This document shows positions 43,792-53,220 of a stretch of 64,000 bases of DNA, piece by piece. The DNA is from Strigamia acuminata (taxonomy: Eukaryota > Arthropoda > Chilopoda > Geophilomorpha > Linotaeniidae). The position numbers and the translations under genes are program-made. Under the pieces are notes generated by a model. It was given only the letters and a program-made list of their open reading frames with translations, was not told the DNA's origin and made no database searches. Every line of letters starts with the position of its first letter. Positions within the stretch are counted from its first letter, which is position 1. The stretch spans positions 64,613,369 to 64,677,368 of the forward strand of contig OX442314.1 of NCBI GenBank assembly GCA_949358305.1, given 5' to 3'.

Positions 43792-45120
43792 ATTGGCCGT
43801 AAAATTGGGGCAACTGGGGTCGCTGAGCGGCGGCGGTGGCGGCAGCAACGACAGCCCCGACGACTCGCCCCGAAAATAAGTTTCCGCGTCGGCATCCGTT
43901 CGTTCGTTCGTTCGTTTAAACGTGCGCGCGGTCGCGTGCAACCTACTCGTGTCTGACGTGGCGATCGGTACGGAGTAAAAAAAAATCACCCGAAAAAGGA
44001 AAGACGATTAAAATTTTAATTCTCCGGTCGTGGCACCGACTTTGCGGTCCGTGCTTTAACCGATAATTAGGTTATCTTCGTCGTAATTCGTTGGAATAAA
44101 AATTTTATAGAAAATGAGCCGTTTCGTATTTTATTTTCATCTTCCGGGGGTCTCGCGCCGTCGTTGTGGACGGGAGTCTTCCCGAACACGTTCGATGGGT
44201 TTTGCCAACACTTTCAGATCGAACTCGGGACTCGGGCCCGCCGCTCGGTCGAGCGGCGCACAGTACCCGCCGAGCGGCGCGGTATCCGATATAAAAGGAC
44301 CCTTGCTTCGCCACGGTCTCAGACTGGCCTTCGGGCCGGTCAAAATAATAAATAAAAAAATAAATAAATAAGTCCGAAAATGGAACGTATCCGTCCCGAC
44401 GAATAGATGCGGTTGGGGTCGTTGAGCGACGGCGGCGGCAGCGGCAGCCCCGACGACTCGCCCCGAAAATAAGTTTCCGCGTCGGCATCCGTTCGTTCGT
44501 TCGTTCGTTTAAACGTGCGCGCGGTCGCGTGCATCCTACTCGTGTCTGACGTGGCGATCGGTACGGAGTAAAAAAAATCACCCGAAAAAGAAAGACTGTT
44601 AAAATTTTAATTCCCCCGTCGTAGAACTGGTTTCGCGGCTCGCCTTCCAACCGTTAATCATTTTATCTTCGTCGCGACAGATTCGAATAAAAGTTTTACA
44701 AAACAACCGTCGTTTTACATTTTTAAATCATTTCCCGGGGACCATGTACCGTCGCAGTCGACGCGAGTCCCGGTCATCGCATCCGATAGACTTTGCGGAC
44801 GTTTTTCAGATCGAGACCGGAGTACCTGTTGAGTACCAAATGGCCGGTCGGTCGTTGGTGTGGTTCCGCCTCCCGAAATGTTCGTCGCCATTTTCTGTTG
44901 GTCGACTCGCCTACCATCCAATGGTCGGTCGGCGGGTCTCGGTCTCAGACTGGCCTTCGGGCCGGTCAAAAAAAAAAAAAAAATTAATAAATAAATAAAT
45001 AAATAAATGACAGTTGGGCTCGTTGAGCGGTGGCGACGGCGGCGGCAACCCCGACGACTCGTCCCAAAAATAAGCTCCCACATCGACACTCATCCGTTAG
45101 TCTAAACCTCTTGACGTGCA
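42021..45120. repeat. Tandem array of ~600-bp UUCG-hairpin repeats (five units)
   Basis: Units share, in order: a GATCG-containing GC-rich block after CATCTTCCGGGGGTCTC-like sequence, the hairpin ACTGGCC-TTCG-GGCCGGT, a (TAAA)n/(AATA)n tail, a GTTGAGCGGCGGC block with CCCGACGACTCG, and GAAAATAAG. Hairpins are at 42463-42480, 43083-43100, 43726-43743, 44323-44340 and 44949-44966, spacings 620, 643, 597 and 626. The tail length varies from unit to unit. No transposase or RT was seen. It may be a SINE-like or satellite family. Overlapping frames on both strands are inconsistent between units, so I do not call genes. Confidence 0.85.
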
Positions 45121-45600
45121 TTCTACTCGCGTCCGACAGATACGGTTCGTTGTGGGCATAGAAAACATCCGCACACCGATACGGCATGTTTCGACGTCGA
45201 TGCGCGACCGCGAAGCCGAGTCCCCGACGACGTACATACTCGCACAAGCGCGTTCGCGCGCGCGATATTGCGTGTGATGCGATGCCGATGAGCTCGACAC
45301 GGTCTTTCGACGCGGGCGTCGAAATTAATGTCCGTCAACGTGGATAAATGTCCGCAGAGTGCTTTGTGTTTATGGCAACGCACCGGGACGCAATTAACCA
45401 ACCACTTACGAAAATTCAAAACATAATTGTTTAACAAAAGGAAACTCGTATAATGTTGAAACGATAAAGAAAACGCAAAATTTAGATTCAAATTCAGATT
45501 CGAATTGGGTAAGATTAGGTCAGGTTAGACCCACAAACTCTGGGGGAGCGACACGAAAATGAAAAGGGCGCACCTATCGCTTATAGATGTCTGGCGATCG
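45121..45600. repeat. Diverged ~480-bp direct duplicate, copy 1
   Basis: Closely resembles 49150-49620: shared runs include GTTTCGACGTCGA, TGATGCGATG, TGTCCGTCAACGTGGAT, GTTTATGGCAACGCACC and ATAATGTTGAAAC. Both copies follow a hairpin unit, so unit plus flank was duplicated together. Degenerate TTAGG-like words occur near 45510-45530. Confidence 0.75.
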
Positions 45601-46250
45601 ACAATGGGTGGACGATTAAAGTTTAAATTTCGGATCGTGGTATCGGTTTCGCGGTTCGTATTCCAATAGTTAATCACATTATCTTTGTACCAAACGACCG
45701 ATACAAAAGTTTTGTAAAATATCCGTCGTTTTATATTTTAATTTCACCTTCCGGTTGCCACGCGCTGTCGTAGTTGGTGCGAATCTCCATCAACGCATTC
45801 GACGGGCTTCGAGAGTGATTCCAGTAATCCAGACCAATCCTGGCCCTCGCGGAAATCCGGAGGGTTTTGGTTTTCCGCGATTGTTTTACTCACTTCTGTG
45901 GTTTTTCTACTGTATGAGTTAATAGATGTTCTTTTGAACGTCTCTCTGTACAGAATACGGGGCAGCTGGCGCCGACAAGCACCGGCAGCCCCAAACAATT
46001 TGTTCAAAAATAAGCTTCTGCAAGATGTTTCGTAAAAAAACCCGACGGGATTCCCATTTTTAACATTATGGTGTTTTTTTTTTTTATTGCCACCAAAGCG
46101 CGCTACCACCGCAAATTTTCCCGCGTTTGCCATGTACGCGCCGAAAACCACAGGCAATGAACTTTTCCACAAACTGAAAAACAAAATATATGGGTAAGCG
46201 CACATGGGCGAATAAAACAAGATTAGCCCAGTTTCGGAATTTATTGGGTC
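45601..46250. repeat. Degenerate hairpin-family unit lacking the hairpin, and spacer
   Basis: 45615-45830 retains the family's pre-hairpin block (CACCTTCCGGTTGCCACGC..., CGACGGGCTTCG) and about 45960-46020 its post-hairpin block (GGCAGCCCC...AAAATAAGCTTC). The hairpin and tail are absent. 46020-46250 is spacer with a T run; I see nothing further. Confidence 0.6.
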
Positions 46251-46606
46251 GACGTTTTGTATTCACGCGTGACGGGGGCACCACATGTGGAAAACGCGCG
46301 TATCACGCGCGTCTACGCACATTGGAAACTTAGTATTAACGTTCGTTTCGAGTTAAATAAAAACGACGACCGTGACGAGGACCACAAAGACGGCGATAGC
46401 AGGATTCGTCGGAACAACGAGGATTGCCAACGAGAGAGACCCGTTCATTCGCCAACGCTCCATAGTTCAAACTTAAATCGTTCTCGGACTGCCACCAGAT
46501 GTCACATCAGCCGCTCACGACATACACACACTTTGGTTCGGCAGCTTATATCAAACGCGCGCGTTTCATCTTCCGTCTGATCCTCACTACCACCTCGTGT
46601 TCGTTG

Positions 46607-46669
46607 GTAAGTAAGTTTGATGCTTTGTGTGATTTCTCGGTCAATGGACCACGCCCACGACCACAATCG

Positions 46670-46709
<40 letters not shown>

Positions 46710-46721
46710 ATTTACTTTCAG
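46607..46721 (+). other. 5'UTR intron of the zinc-finger gene
   Basis: Strong donor G|GTAAGTAAG at 46607 and acceptor TTTACTTTCAG ending 46721, 30 bases before the start codon. A (CT)n microsatellite (about 46672-46707) forms the polypyrimidine tract. This implies an upstream noncoding exon ending at 46606 whose start I cannot place. Confidence 0.6.
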
Positions 46722-46751
46722 TTGTTTACTCGTCTCACAAACAAAAGGAAA

Positions 46752-47300
46752 ATGGCGGAAGCACCACAAGAGGAGGGTGGCGGCAGGTCATACTCCTGCG
46801 CTCTATGCGATGATAAACACCCCGATAGTAAGAAACGGTTATTTATTTACTTATTATTTTATATCTTTTGTTCTATATCTTTTATTTATTTTATATACAT
46901 AAATATTTTTTAATTTTATTTTAATTTTTTTCTTCTTCTTCTTCTCCCCCGCCCCATGTGCCTCAGGACCGAACGGATTCTTCTGCGTCGACGTCTTTCG
47001 CCATCAGCGACAGCGACACAACATCCACAAGGACGTGAAAAATTTCTCGCGCGAGCTCGTCTGTCTGGCATCGGTGAGTGTCCGATTATCCTCTTCACTC
47101 ACACACTAGTTAACTAATTCGTATTTTTATTTTTTCCCCTTTCTTCTTAGGCGTTGAAACGAGTGCACCGACTCAACGGGCGACGCTGTCCGTTTTGTGC
47201 GGCGACGCCCTCTCCCGGGGATCTCGTCACTCATTGGGCGGAGGCACACGATTACCAAGCGCCCGCCGGAAACGATGGAGGTGGCGTCAATGGACATTAG
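46752..47300 (+). CDS. Small multi-exon gene, C2H2-like zinc-finger protein
   Basis: Three coding exons: 46752-46827, 46967-47073 and 47151-47300, joined by GT-AG introns of 139 and 77 bp (donors GTAAGA and GTGAGT; acceptors CCTCAG and TTCTTAG). The exons splice in one frame from ATG (context GGAAAATGGCG) to TAG, giving 110 residues. A CALC pair lies near residue 16. The C-terminal exon has CPFC followed by H-x4-H (Cys-x2-Cys-x11-His-x4-His), a C2H2-type finger, then a Gly-rich tail. The middle exon is basic. AATAAA at 47419 is a plausible poly(A) signal. The gene sits between copies of the hairpin repeat. I do not recognise the family; a nucleic-acid or protein-binding role is inference. Confidence 0.65.
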
Positions 47301-47502
47301 TTTTTATTTAATTTTATTTTTTCCCCATAATTTGCACTGTCCAACTCTTCTTCATTTGCTTTTATTTGTTCTTTACTTTTTATTATTTATCTATTTATTT
47401 AATTTTTTTTTTTTTTTTAATAAAAAAGAAAACAAACAAAAAAAAATCCACATTAATCATTGTTATTGTTATCATTATTACAAATACACGGTCAATTTTT
47501 TA

Positions 47503-47784
47503 TTATCCCGCGTCTTCTTTGCCAGCCTCTCGATTCTCTTTCTGAGACTCGTCGCCGTCTCCTTCGTCTTTTTCTGATGTGACTCTTACCACACCCACAT
47601 GGACTAACGCGCTCACCACTGAATGCGACAAAAGAACGTCTCCATCTGGAAGCATCTCGACTCTCATGGGGACGTTTCTGTTGCCTTCATTCTTTCGTTC
47701 CTCCTCCTTCGTCGCTCTTTGGACTATAAGATCCACCGTCTTCAACCTGCCCGTCGGCGCACGCGGGATGGAAGCGGCGGACGA
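47503..47784 (-). CDS. Possible terminal exon of a convergent gene
   Basis: On the minus strand a canonical acceptor (pyrimidine-rich tract, then TTTTCCAG) at 47785-47795 opens a 93-codon frame ending TAA at 47503. The peptide has a normal mixed composition (Val-rich core, then a highly charged Glu/Asp/Lys tail), unlike the T-rich sequence around it. It converges on the zinc-finger gene, with stops 203 bases apart. I could not find an upstream exon with a start and a donor in the right phase. It may be part of a longer gene or chance. Confidence 0.4.
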   Translation of the reverse strand, partial: SSAASIPRAPTGRLKTVDLIVQRATKEEERKNEGNRNVPMRVEMLPDGDVLLSHSVVSALVHVGVVRVTSEKDEGDGDESQKENREAGKEDAG

Positions 47785-47795
47785 CTGGAAAAGGA

Positions 47796-48546
47796 AAGAA
47801 AACAAATAAAAAAATAAAAAATAAACGAAAAAATGAACAAATAGTGAGAATCTCAACGTGATACCCCTTTTTTTCAGATTTCACTTCCATTTGTCCAATT
47901 TTCATTACGAAGTACATTACATTACGTTTCGGTCACGGCTTCCGTCAGATGGCGCTCTGGTTTACTTAAATTTTGCCGTAAATTGCTTTTTTCGCCTTTG
48001 TAACTATATTTGATCCAAAAACTAATGACGCCATCGTTTTCAGCGCCAAATTACACGTAGGAAACCTCATTTAATCATTAAAATTGTTCAGTTTTAAAAA
48101 TCAGTCTTTTTCAAATTTCCCACCAAATTTGCCACGCGGTCGCCGACTTCGGTGGATCGTAACGGTACTTTTTCTTGACCAAATTGAAAAATAAAAGATA
48201 CAGGCAGGTGCAGATTTGGATTTCCAGTCGAATGAGACTGATTTCAAAATTTATAAATCTCATTTCGAGATAGAAAACAACATTTTTCCGTTCGCGACGA
48301 AGATTTCTGCCTCCATTATAGCTTACGGGATCCGCCGAGTGGCGCTGTTTTCCATTACATTTCGCCGTAATTTAGCATTTTCTTCTTTTTAACTATATTT
48401 AATGCCAATTTCATATTTATAATTGGAAAATAGACCAAAAACTGCACCAGAAAAGTCTACTTTCCAATCGTCCGATTAATTTTTTAATTCATTTTTTTGG
48501 GATATTACACAAACCGGAAGTACCGGAAGTAGAAACATTACATACA
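47796..48546. other. Noncoding spacer with a diverged internal duplication
   Basis: AT-rich. Two related segments, about 47940-48020 and 48330-48410, share a (A/G)TGGCGCT word, CGCCGTAA-type sequence and TAACTATATTT. No gene seen. The end (48547 onward) passes into a hairpin-family unit at GGTCACGTGACCGGACG. Confidence 0.5.
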
Positions 48547-49149
48547 GGTCACGTGACCGGACGTCGAAGACGGACAGACAGAGCCGTTTCATTATTAGAC
48601 TTTCTAAACACAAGGTTTAGAAGTCTAAAAAATAGAAATGCATTTCCCGATCGTAGAATTAATTTTGTGCCACGTGCTCCAATCATTAATTAAATTATCT
48701 TCGCCGCAACTCACTGCCATAAAAGTTTTATAGAAAACCAATCGTTTCATATTTTATTTCCATCTCCCGGTGGTCTGGCGCCGTCATAGTCGACGGAAGT
48801 CTCTCCGAACACGTTCAACGGGCTTCACGAACGCTTTCAGATCGAATGCGGAACTCGGGCCCGCCGCTTGGTCGAGCGGCGCAGTACCCGCCGAGCGGCG
48901 TGGTAGCCGGGTTCTCGCGTATGGCGATAGGGGGTCCTTTCTAAACAAACACCTCTCTCGGTCTCAGACTGGCCTTCGGGTCGGTCAAAATAATAAATAA
49001 ATGAATCGGGAATAGAATGCACCCGTTCTCGCTCGGTCTACCGGCGAATGGGAGCAGTTGGGGCCGTTGAGCGGCGACGACAGCAGCCCTAACGACTCGT
49101 CCCGAAAATAAGTTTCCGCACCGACATCCGTTCACTTATTTAAACCCCA
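48547..49149. repeat. UUCG-hairpin repeat, dispersed unit
   Basis: Same order of blocks as the array: CATTTCCCGATCGTAG, CATCTCCCGGTGGTCT, hairpin at 48968-48985 (one change, GGGTCGGT), short AATAAATAAATGAAT tail, GTTGAGCGGCGACGACAGCAG and GAAAATAAG. Confidence 0.8.
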
Positions 49150-49620
49150 TGACGCGCGCGTGGTTGCCTGCATTTTTCGGCTCGTTTCGACACGTTTCGA
49201 CGTCGACGCGCGACCGTGAGCAAAGTCCTCAGCAACATATGGACATGAGTGTGTCTTTGCTCGCGATCTACGCGTTTGAGCGCGTTACGACGCGCGATAA
49301 TGCACGTGATGCGATGGGGGTGAGCGCGACACGGGCTTTTGGCGCGGGCGTCGGTAATGATGTCCGTCAACGTGGATGAATGTCCGCGAAGTGTTTGGTG
49401 TTTATGGCAACGCACCAGGACGCAATTAACAACCAACAAGAATTAAAAATATAACTGTTTAACAAAAAGAAACTCCTATAATGTTGAAACAATAAAGAAA
49501 ACGCAAAATTCAGATTCAAATTTAGATTTGAATTAGGTCAGATTAGGCCAGGTTGTAGATCCACAGACTCTCGAGACGACAACAAGAAAATAAAAAGGAT
49601 GCGTTTATCGTTTGTAGGTA
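49150..49620. repeat. Diverged ~480-bp direct duplicate, copy 2
   Basis: Partner of 45121-45600 in the same position relative to a hairpin unit. The two unit-plus-flank blocks bracket the two candidate genes. Frames on both strands are not conserved between copies. Confidence 0.75.
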
Positions 49621-50226
49621 GAATCTCGCGCCGAGTTAAATAAAAGTCTTTAAAAAATAGAAATCGATTTCCCGGTCGTAGAATTAATTTTGTGTCATGT
49701 GATCCAGTCATTAATTAGATTTTCGTGGTAGATGTTGCGTGAAACAAGATCGTGAACGTCTCAATTGGTTTACGATTTAAATTTCATCTCGCAATACACG
49801 CTGCACCAACGTAGTCGACGCGAGTTTATATCACTGCATTCGATGGGTTTTGTGAGCATTTTTAGACCAATCGATCGTACAGCTTGTTTGCTAGTTTCCT
49901 TTCGAGGTCAGCGGTTAACTCTTTGCATTCTATGATGCTGTTGGTTCCAACGGCGATACGCGTCTCCCGCCTGCCTCTCGGTCTCAGACTGGCCTTCGGG
50001 CCGGTCAAAAAAAAAGAAAAAAATTAATAAATAGATAAATAAGTCGGGAACAAAACGCATCCATCCCGACGAATAGTGACAGTTGGGCTCGTTGAGCGGT
50101 GGCGAAGGCGGCGGCAACCCCGACGACTCGTCCCAAAAATAAGCTCCCACATCGACACTCATCCGTTCGCGTGTGCACGTGTGTGTCTGTGTGTGGCATT
50201 TTACAACGGAGTGGCATCGACGTGTC
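49621..50226. repeat. UUCG-hairpin repeat, last unit
   Basis: Hairpin 49988-50005, with the usual tail and GTTGAGCGGTGGCG block. The pre-hairpin part is partly diverged. It ends where a BEL LTR fragment begins. Confidence 0.8.
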
Positions 50227-50757
50227 TGTTGCGGTCAGTCAACAGGAACAGAGAAGAACTGAGATGTGGCGATTCGAAACTCCCGCCAACAAACTCAAAC
50301 GATCGTATAGTGAAATTCGTACGTGTACCGTGTGGAAATGCACTTGATTCGCCTCAAAATCTCCTGTTACATGAAGGTTTAACTGTTGGAAACACTTTTG
50401 CATGGTATCCAAAGTGTTTGCTGATCCATTGGCCAGTCTGGGAAAATGGTTTTCTACTCAGGACACATTGGAAATGGGTCAAAAGCAGAAAATACAAGAG
50501 TTAACATTAACACGACTATTTTAATCAAATATAAAATGGCAACTCAATAATTACACATTATAATAGGATGGCACACGCCAAACCAATTGTCGGCAAATTA
50601 CAATAAAGAAATACTCCGTTGACATGGAAACGGAGGAAATGCAATTTCAAGCAAAGACAACAAATTACGAGAAATGTACTAAAAATAATGTGTAATAACT
50701 CAAAATGAGCACAAAAAACTCAGGAATATTAAAGTCTATCGTAACAACAAAATTCGT
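50227..50757 (-). mobile_element. BEL LTR fragment, interrupted by gypsy B
   Basis: Begins TGTTGCGGTCAGTCAAC and aligns, with divergence, to the BEL3 LTR start at 21125 (shared GATCGTATAG, GGACACATTGGAAA, CCGTTG(A)CATGG(A)AACGGAGGAAA). Truncated at 50757 by gypsy B; any remainder would lie beyond the window. It shows a further BEL copy of the same orientation as BEL3. Confidence 0.85.
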
Positions 50758-52349
50758 TGTGACGGTTACACTGTCATACACTTTGTTAGTATAGGACGAT
50801 TATTTCACCGATAGATGGCGCTGATACGTTTTAGCGGCAATTTCAAATTTCGACAATTTTTGAGTGAATAAAATATAAATTACTATTTATATTTTATTCC
50901 ACTGCGACTTTAGACACTTTTAAATACTTTTGGATGTCTAAATACTAGTTGATTTATTTGTCACATAATTCTATTGAATTATGTGCAAACTCTACACCTG
51001 GTGAAGTCACCCCCCATCACCCACTGTGAGTTGGACTCCTTTTGGATTATAGTCAAAGGGACTTAATCCAAAATGTGTCCTGCGTATCCAGTTCCTGTTT
51101 TGGACCTAGTAGAAGACTATGTCCTGAGTATCCACTTCCTATGATCTGGGATTGGATGGATTTGACTGCCCAGTGATCCCATTGGATCACTGAACAGCTA
51201 TTCTCCTCACCGAGTATATATCCCCCTGCAAAACGGATATAGCTCGCTCTTGTTCTGTTTTTGTTTGATACTGATATTACTTGAGCACATATTATACTTC
51301 TCTGCGTTCCGACAATCCGTTGTAGAAATACTTTGTATTTAGTGTAAGTATCTAGAGTGGGTAGAAGACTCACAGACACACTGCCCGCCTCTTCATGCCA
51401 ACATTCCGTTGTAGAAATGTAGTAACTAGAGTGGAGAGATTCACAGACACATTTAAGTGTAGTATCTAGAGTGGGGTACAACCCACAGACACACTCCCTC
51501 CAGCTTCATGCCAACATTCCGTTGTAGAGTGTAGAATCTAGAGTGGAGTAAAATTCACAGACGCATTGGTAATGTAGAATCTAGAGTGGAGTATTTAATA
51601 TTCCACAGACACATTATCAGAGTGATCGACGCGGAGTAATTTCCCGGTTACTCTCCCGCCAGCCAGGACCGAGTGGAGTAATTTCCCGGCGATGGATAAC
51701 CTTTCCTGCGAGATATTTCGATTCAATTCGTTATTGGTTTGACGGAACATTTAAGTCTAACTTAGATGTTGATTGCACTCGGGGCAAAAAATAGCTCGGC
51801 GCTATTTTAATATATTTTACTTATTTTCACAGTTTAAGTTAAGTTTGTGACTCTAAAATATCATGATTAATTCCATAGAATTAATATGAATATTTATTCT
51901 CACATTGTTACATCTCGCGGTAATTATTGATTACAATAATTATCTGCGATGCGATGTGTGTGACGATACAGAAAAGTCAACCGCACCTCTCGGATATAAC
52001 CCACCCAGCCTAACCATTTACACGCCTTTTAGAACCAAACCCCGGACCATTTAGAAGCCAAAGCCATTCATAGATGACATCTTTTACGTCACAGCAATAA
52101 GACCGTTACAAATTCTTATTGCATGACTGAAGCCTTCAAATGATATTATTTCAGGGCTTTTGCCAAATAACTGTATAGTTTAACTTCTCGTCATTTTAGC
52201 CACTTGTAGGCATAGTATTTATATAAGGTTCAAACCGGAATAAATGTTATATGTTTTGAGAAAACATCAGGTTTGCATATTTTACATTTTCACACGGATA
52301 GTTCACACTTTAGTTTAGCAATTGCTATCTCCAGAAGGTAATCGTCACA
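50758..52349 (+). repeat. Gypsy B 5' LTR
   Basis: 1592 bp. TATATAT at 51215-51221 is a plausible TATA box and AATAAA at 52239-52244 a plausible poly(A) signal. Region 51330-51630 holds irregular tandem repeats built on ATCTAGAGTGG and CACAGACACA. The 142-codon minus-strand frame also appears in the 3' LTR and is probably a by-product. Confidence 0.93.
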
Positions 52350-52351
52350 CG

Positions 52352-52369
52352 TGGAGGTCCCACCGAGAT
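52352..52369 (+). promoter_or_regulatory. Gypsy B primer binding site (tRNA-Gln)
   Basis: TGGAGGTCCCACCGAGAT, two bases after the LTR, is an 18-nt match to the complement of the 3' end of tRNA-Gln (TTG isoacceptor) as I recall it. Confidence 0.8.
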
Positions 52370-53220
52370 AGGTTGCATTTTATCGAAGTGAACTCTGTGA
52401 TCAAAGTGTAAAAATTGAAAAGCGAATTTTTGATTATTTATGTAAATATTATAATCAGAAAATTTCCGATTTTCTCCTTGAATTTACTGCGCAATATTCA
52501 TTTGTTTTCAAAAAATTCTCATTATCTTTTGGAAATATTTGAAGTCGAATTTTTGGATTATTTTGAAAACTCATTATAATTCCGAATTTCGTACAAAAAA
52601 TCTATTTTGATTTTGTTGAGTTTCCCAGAATATTCAGCTATATTCTGGAAAATTTCGAAACCTTGAATTTTGATCAAAAAACGAATTTGACTAGAAATCC
52701 TGCTGACTGAAAAATAAAAAGTTAAAGTATTTTATTTTGCGGGTTAAAAACTTGACCAAGTTTCTATTGTTCTGTTTTCAATGTTTTTGATTATTATTTT
52801 AATCTTTAACAAAGTAAAGAATGTGACAAAGAGAACCACTCACGATGCAGCTCGGAGTAGGTCATCCAGATGTGACATTGTTGAGAATTTCGGATTAGAA
52901 ATTATCAGAAATTTTTCAACATCGCCAATCACAGCAGACTGTCTTGACAAAGGAGATTTTCCGGAAGCTAGTTTGACAACCAATATTCAGCCACACTTGC
53001 TTTTCGACAGTGCGACCATCCAGTTGTGCCTTTGTGACCAGTGCCCGTTTGGACCATTCTTGACCACGCAATAGGACAGTTTTTCCGAAGCCACTTCAGT
53101 TTCAGCAGCTAAGGTTGTATTTTTTCAAATTATTTCTTAGTTTAATATTAAGCGTGTTACATTTACGCTAGTTCAGTTAAAGTTTATTTTTTCTTTTGTA
53201 CGTGTATTTCTTTGAGTATT
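52370..53220 (+). other. Gypsy B leader
   Basis: About 850 bases, AT-rich. A 97-codon frame at 52781-53074 has ordinary composition but no recognised domain; it might be an upstream ORF. Nothing else supportable. Confidence 0.5.

Noticed and set aside
45500-45535. Interstitial telomeric repeat (TTAGG)n
   Set aside because: Only one or two degenerate TTAGG/CAGGTTAG words, no tandem run; too weak to identify the telomere type or taxon.
46257-46580. 107-codon plus-strand frame upstream of the zinc-finger gene
   Set aside because: Low-complexity, Arg/His/Asn-rich, runs through a likely 5'UTR exon and toward its donor; no domain.
47579-47809. Plus-strand 76-codon frame opposite the convergent exon
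   Set aside because: The minus-strand frame has the splice acceptor and more protein-like composition; this is likely its antisense shadow.
42021-50226. Protein genes in the hairpin-repeat arrays
   Set aside because: Frames are interrupted at different places in different units and no frame is conserved across copies.
51053-51481. 142-codon minus-strand frame in the gypsy B LTR (repeated at 63465-63893)
   Set aside because: Lies across LTR tandem repeats and duplicates with the LTR; no recognisable domain.
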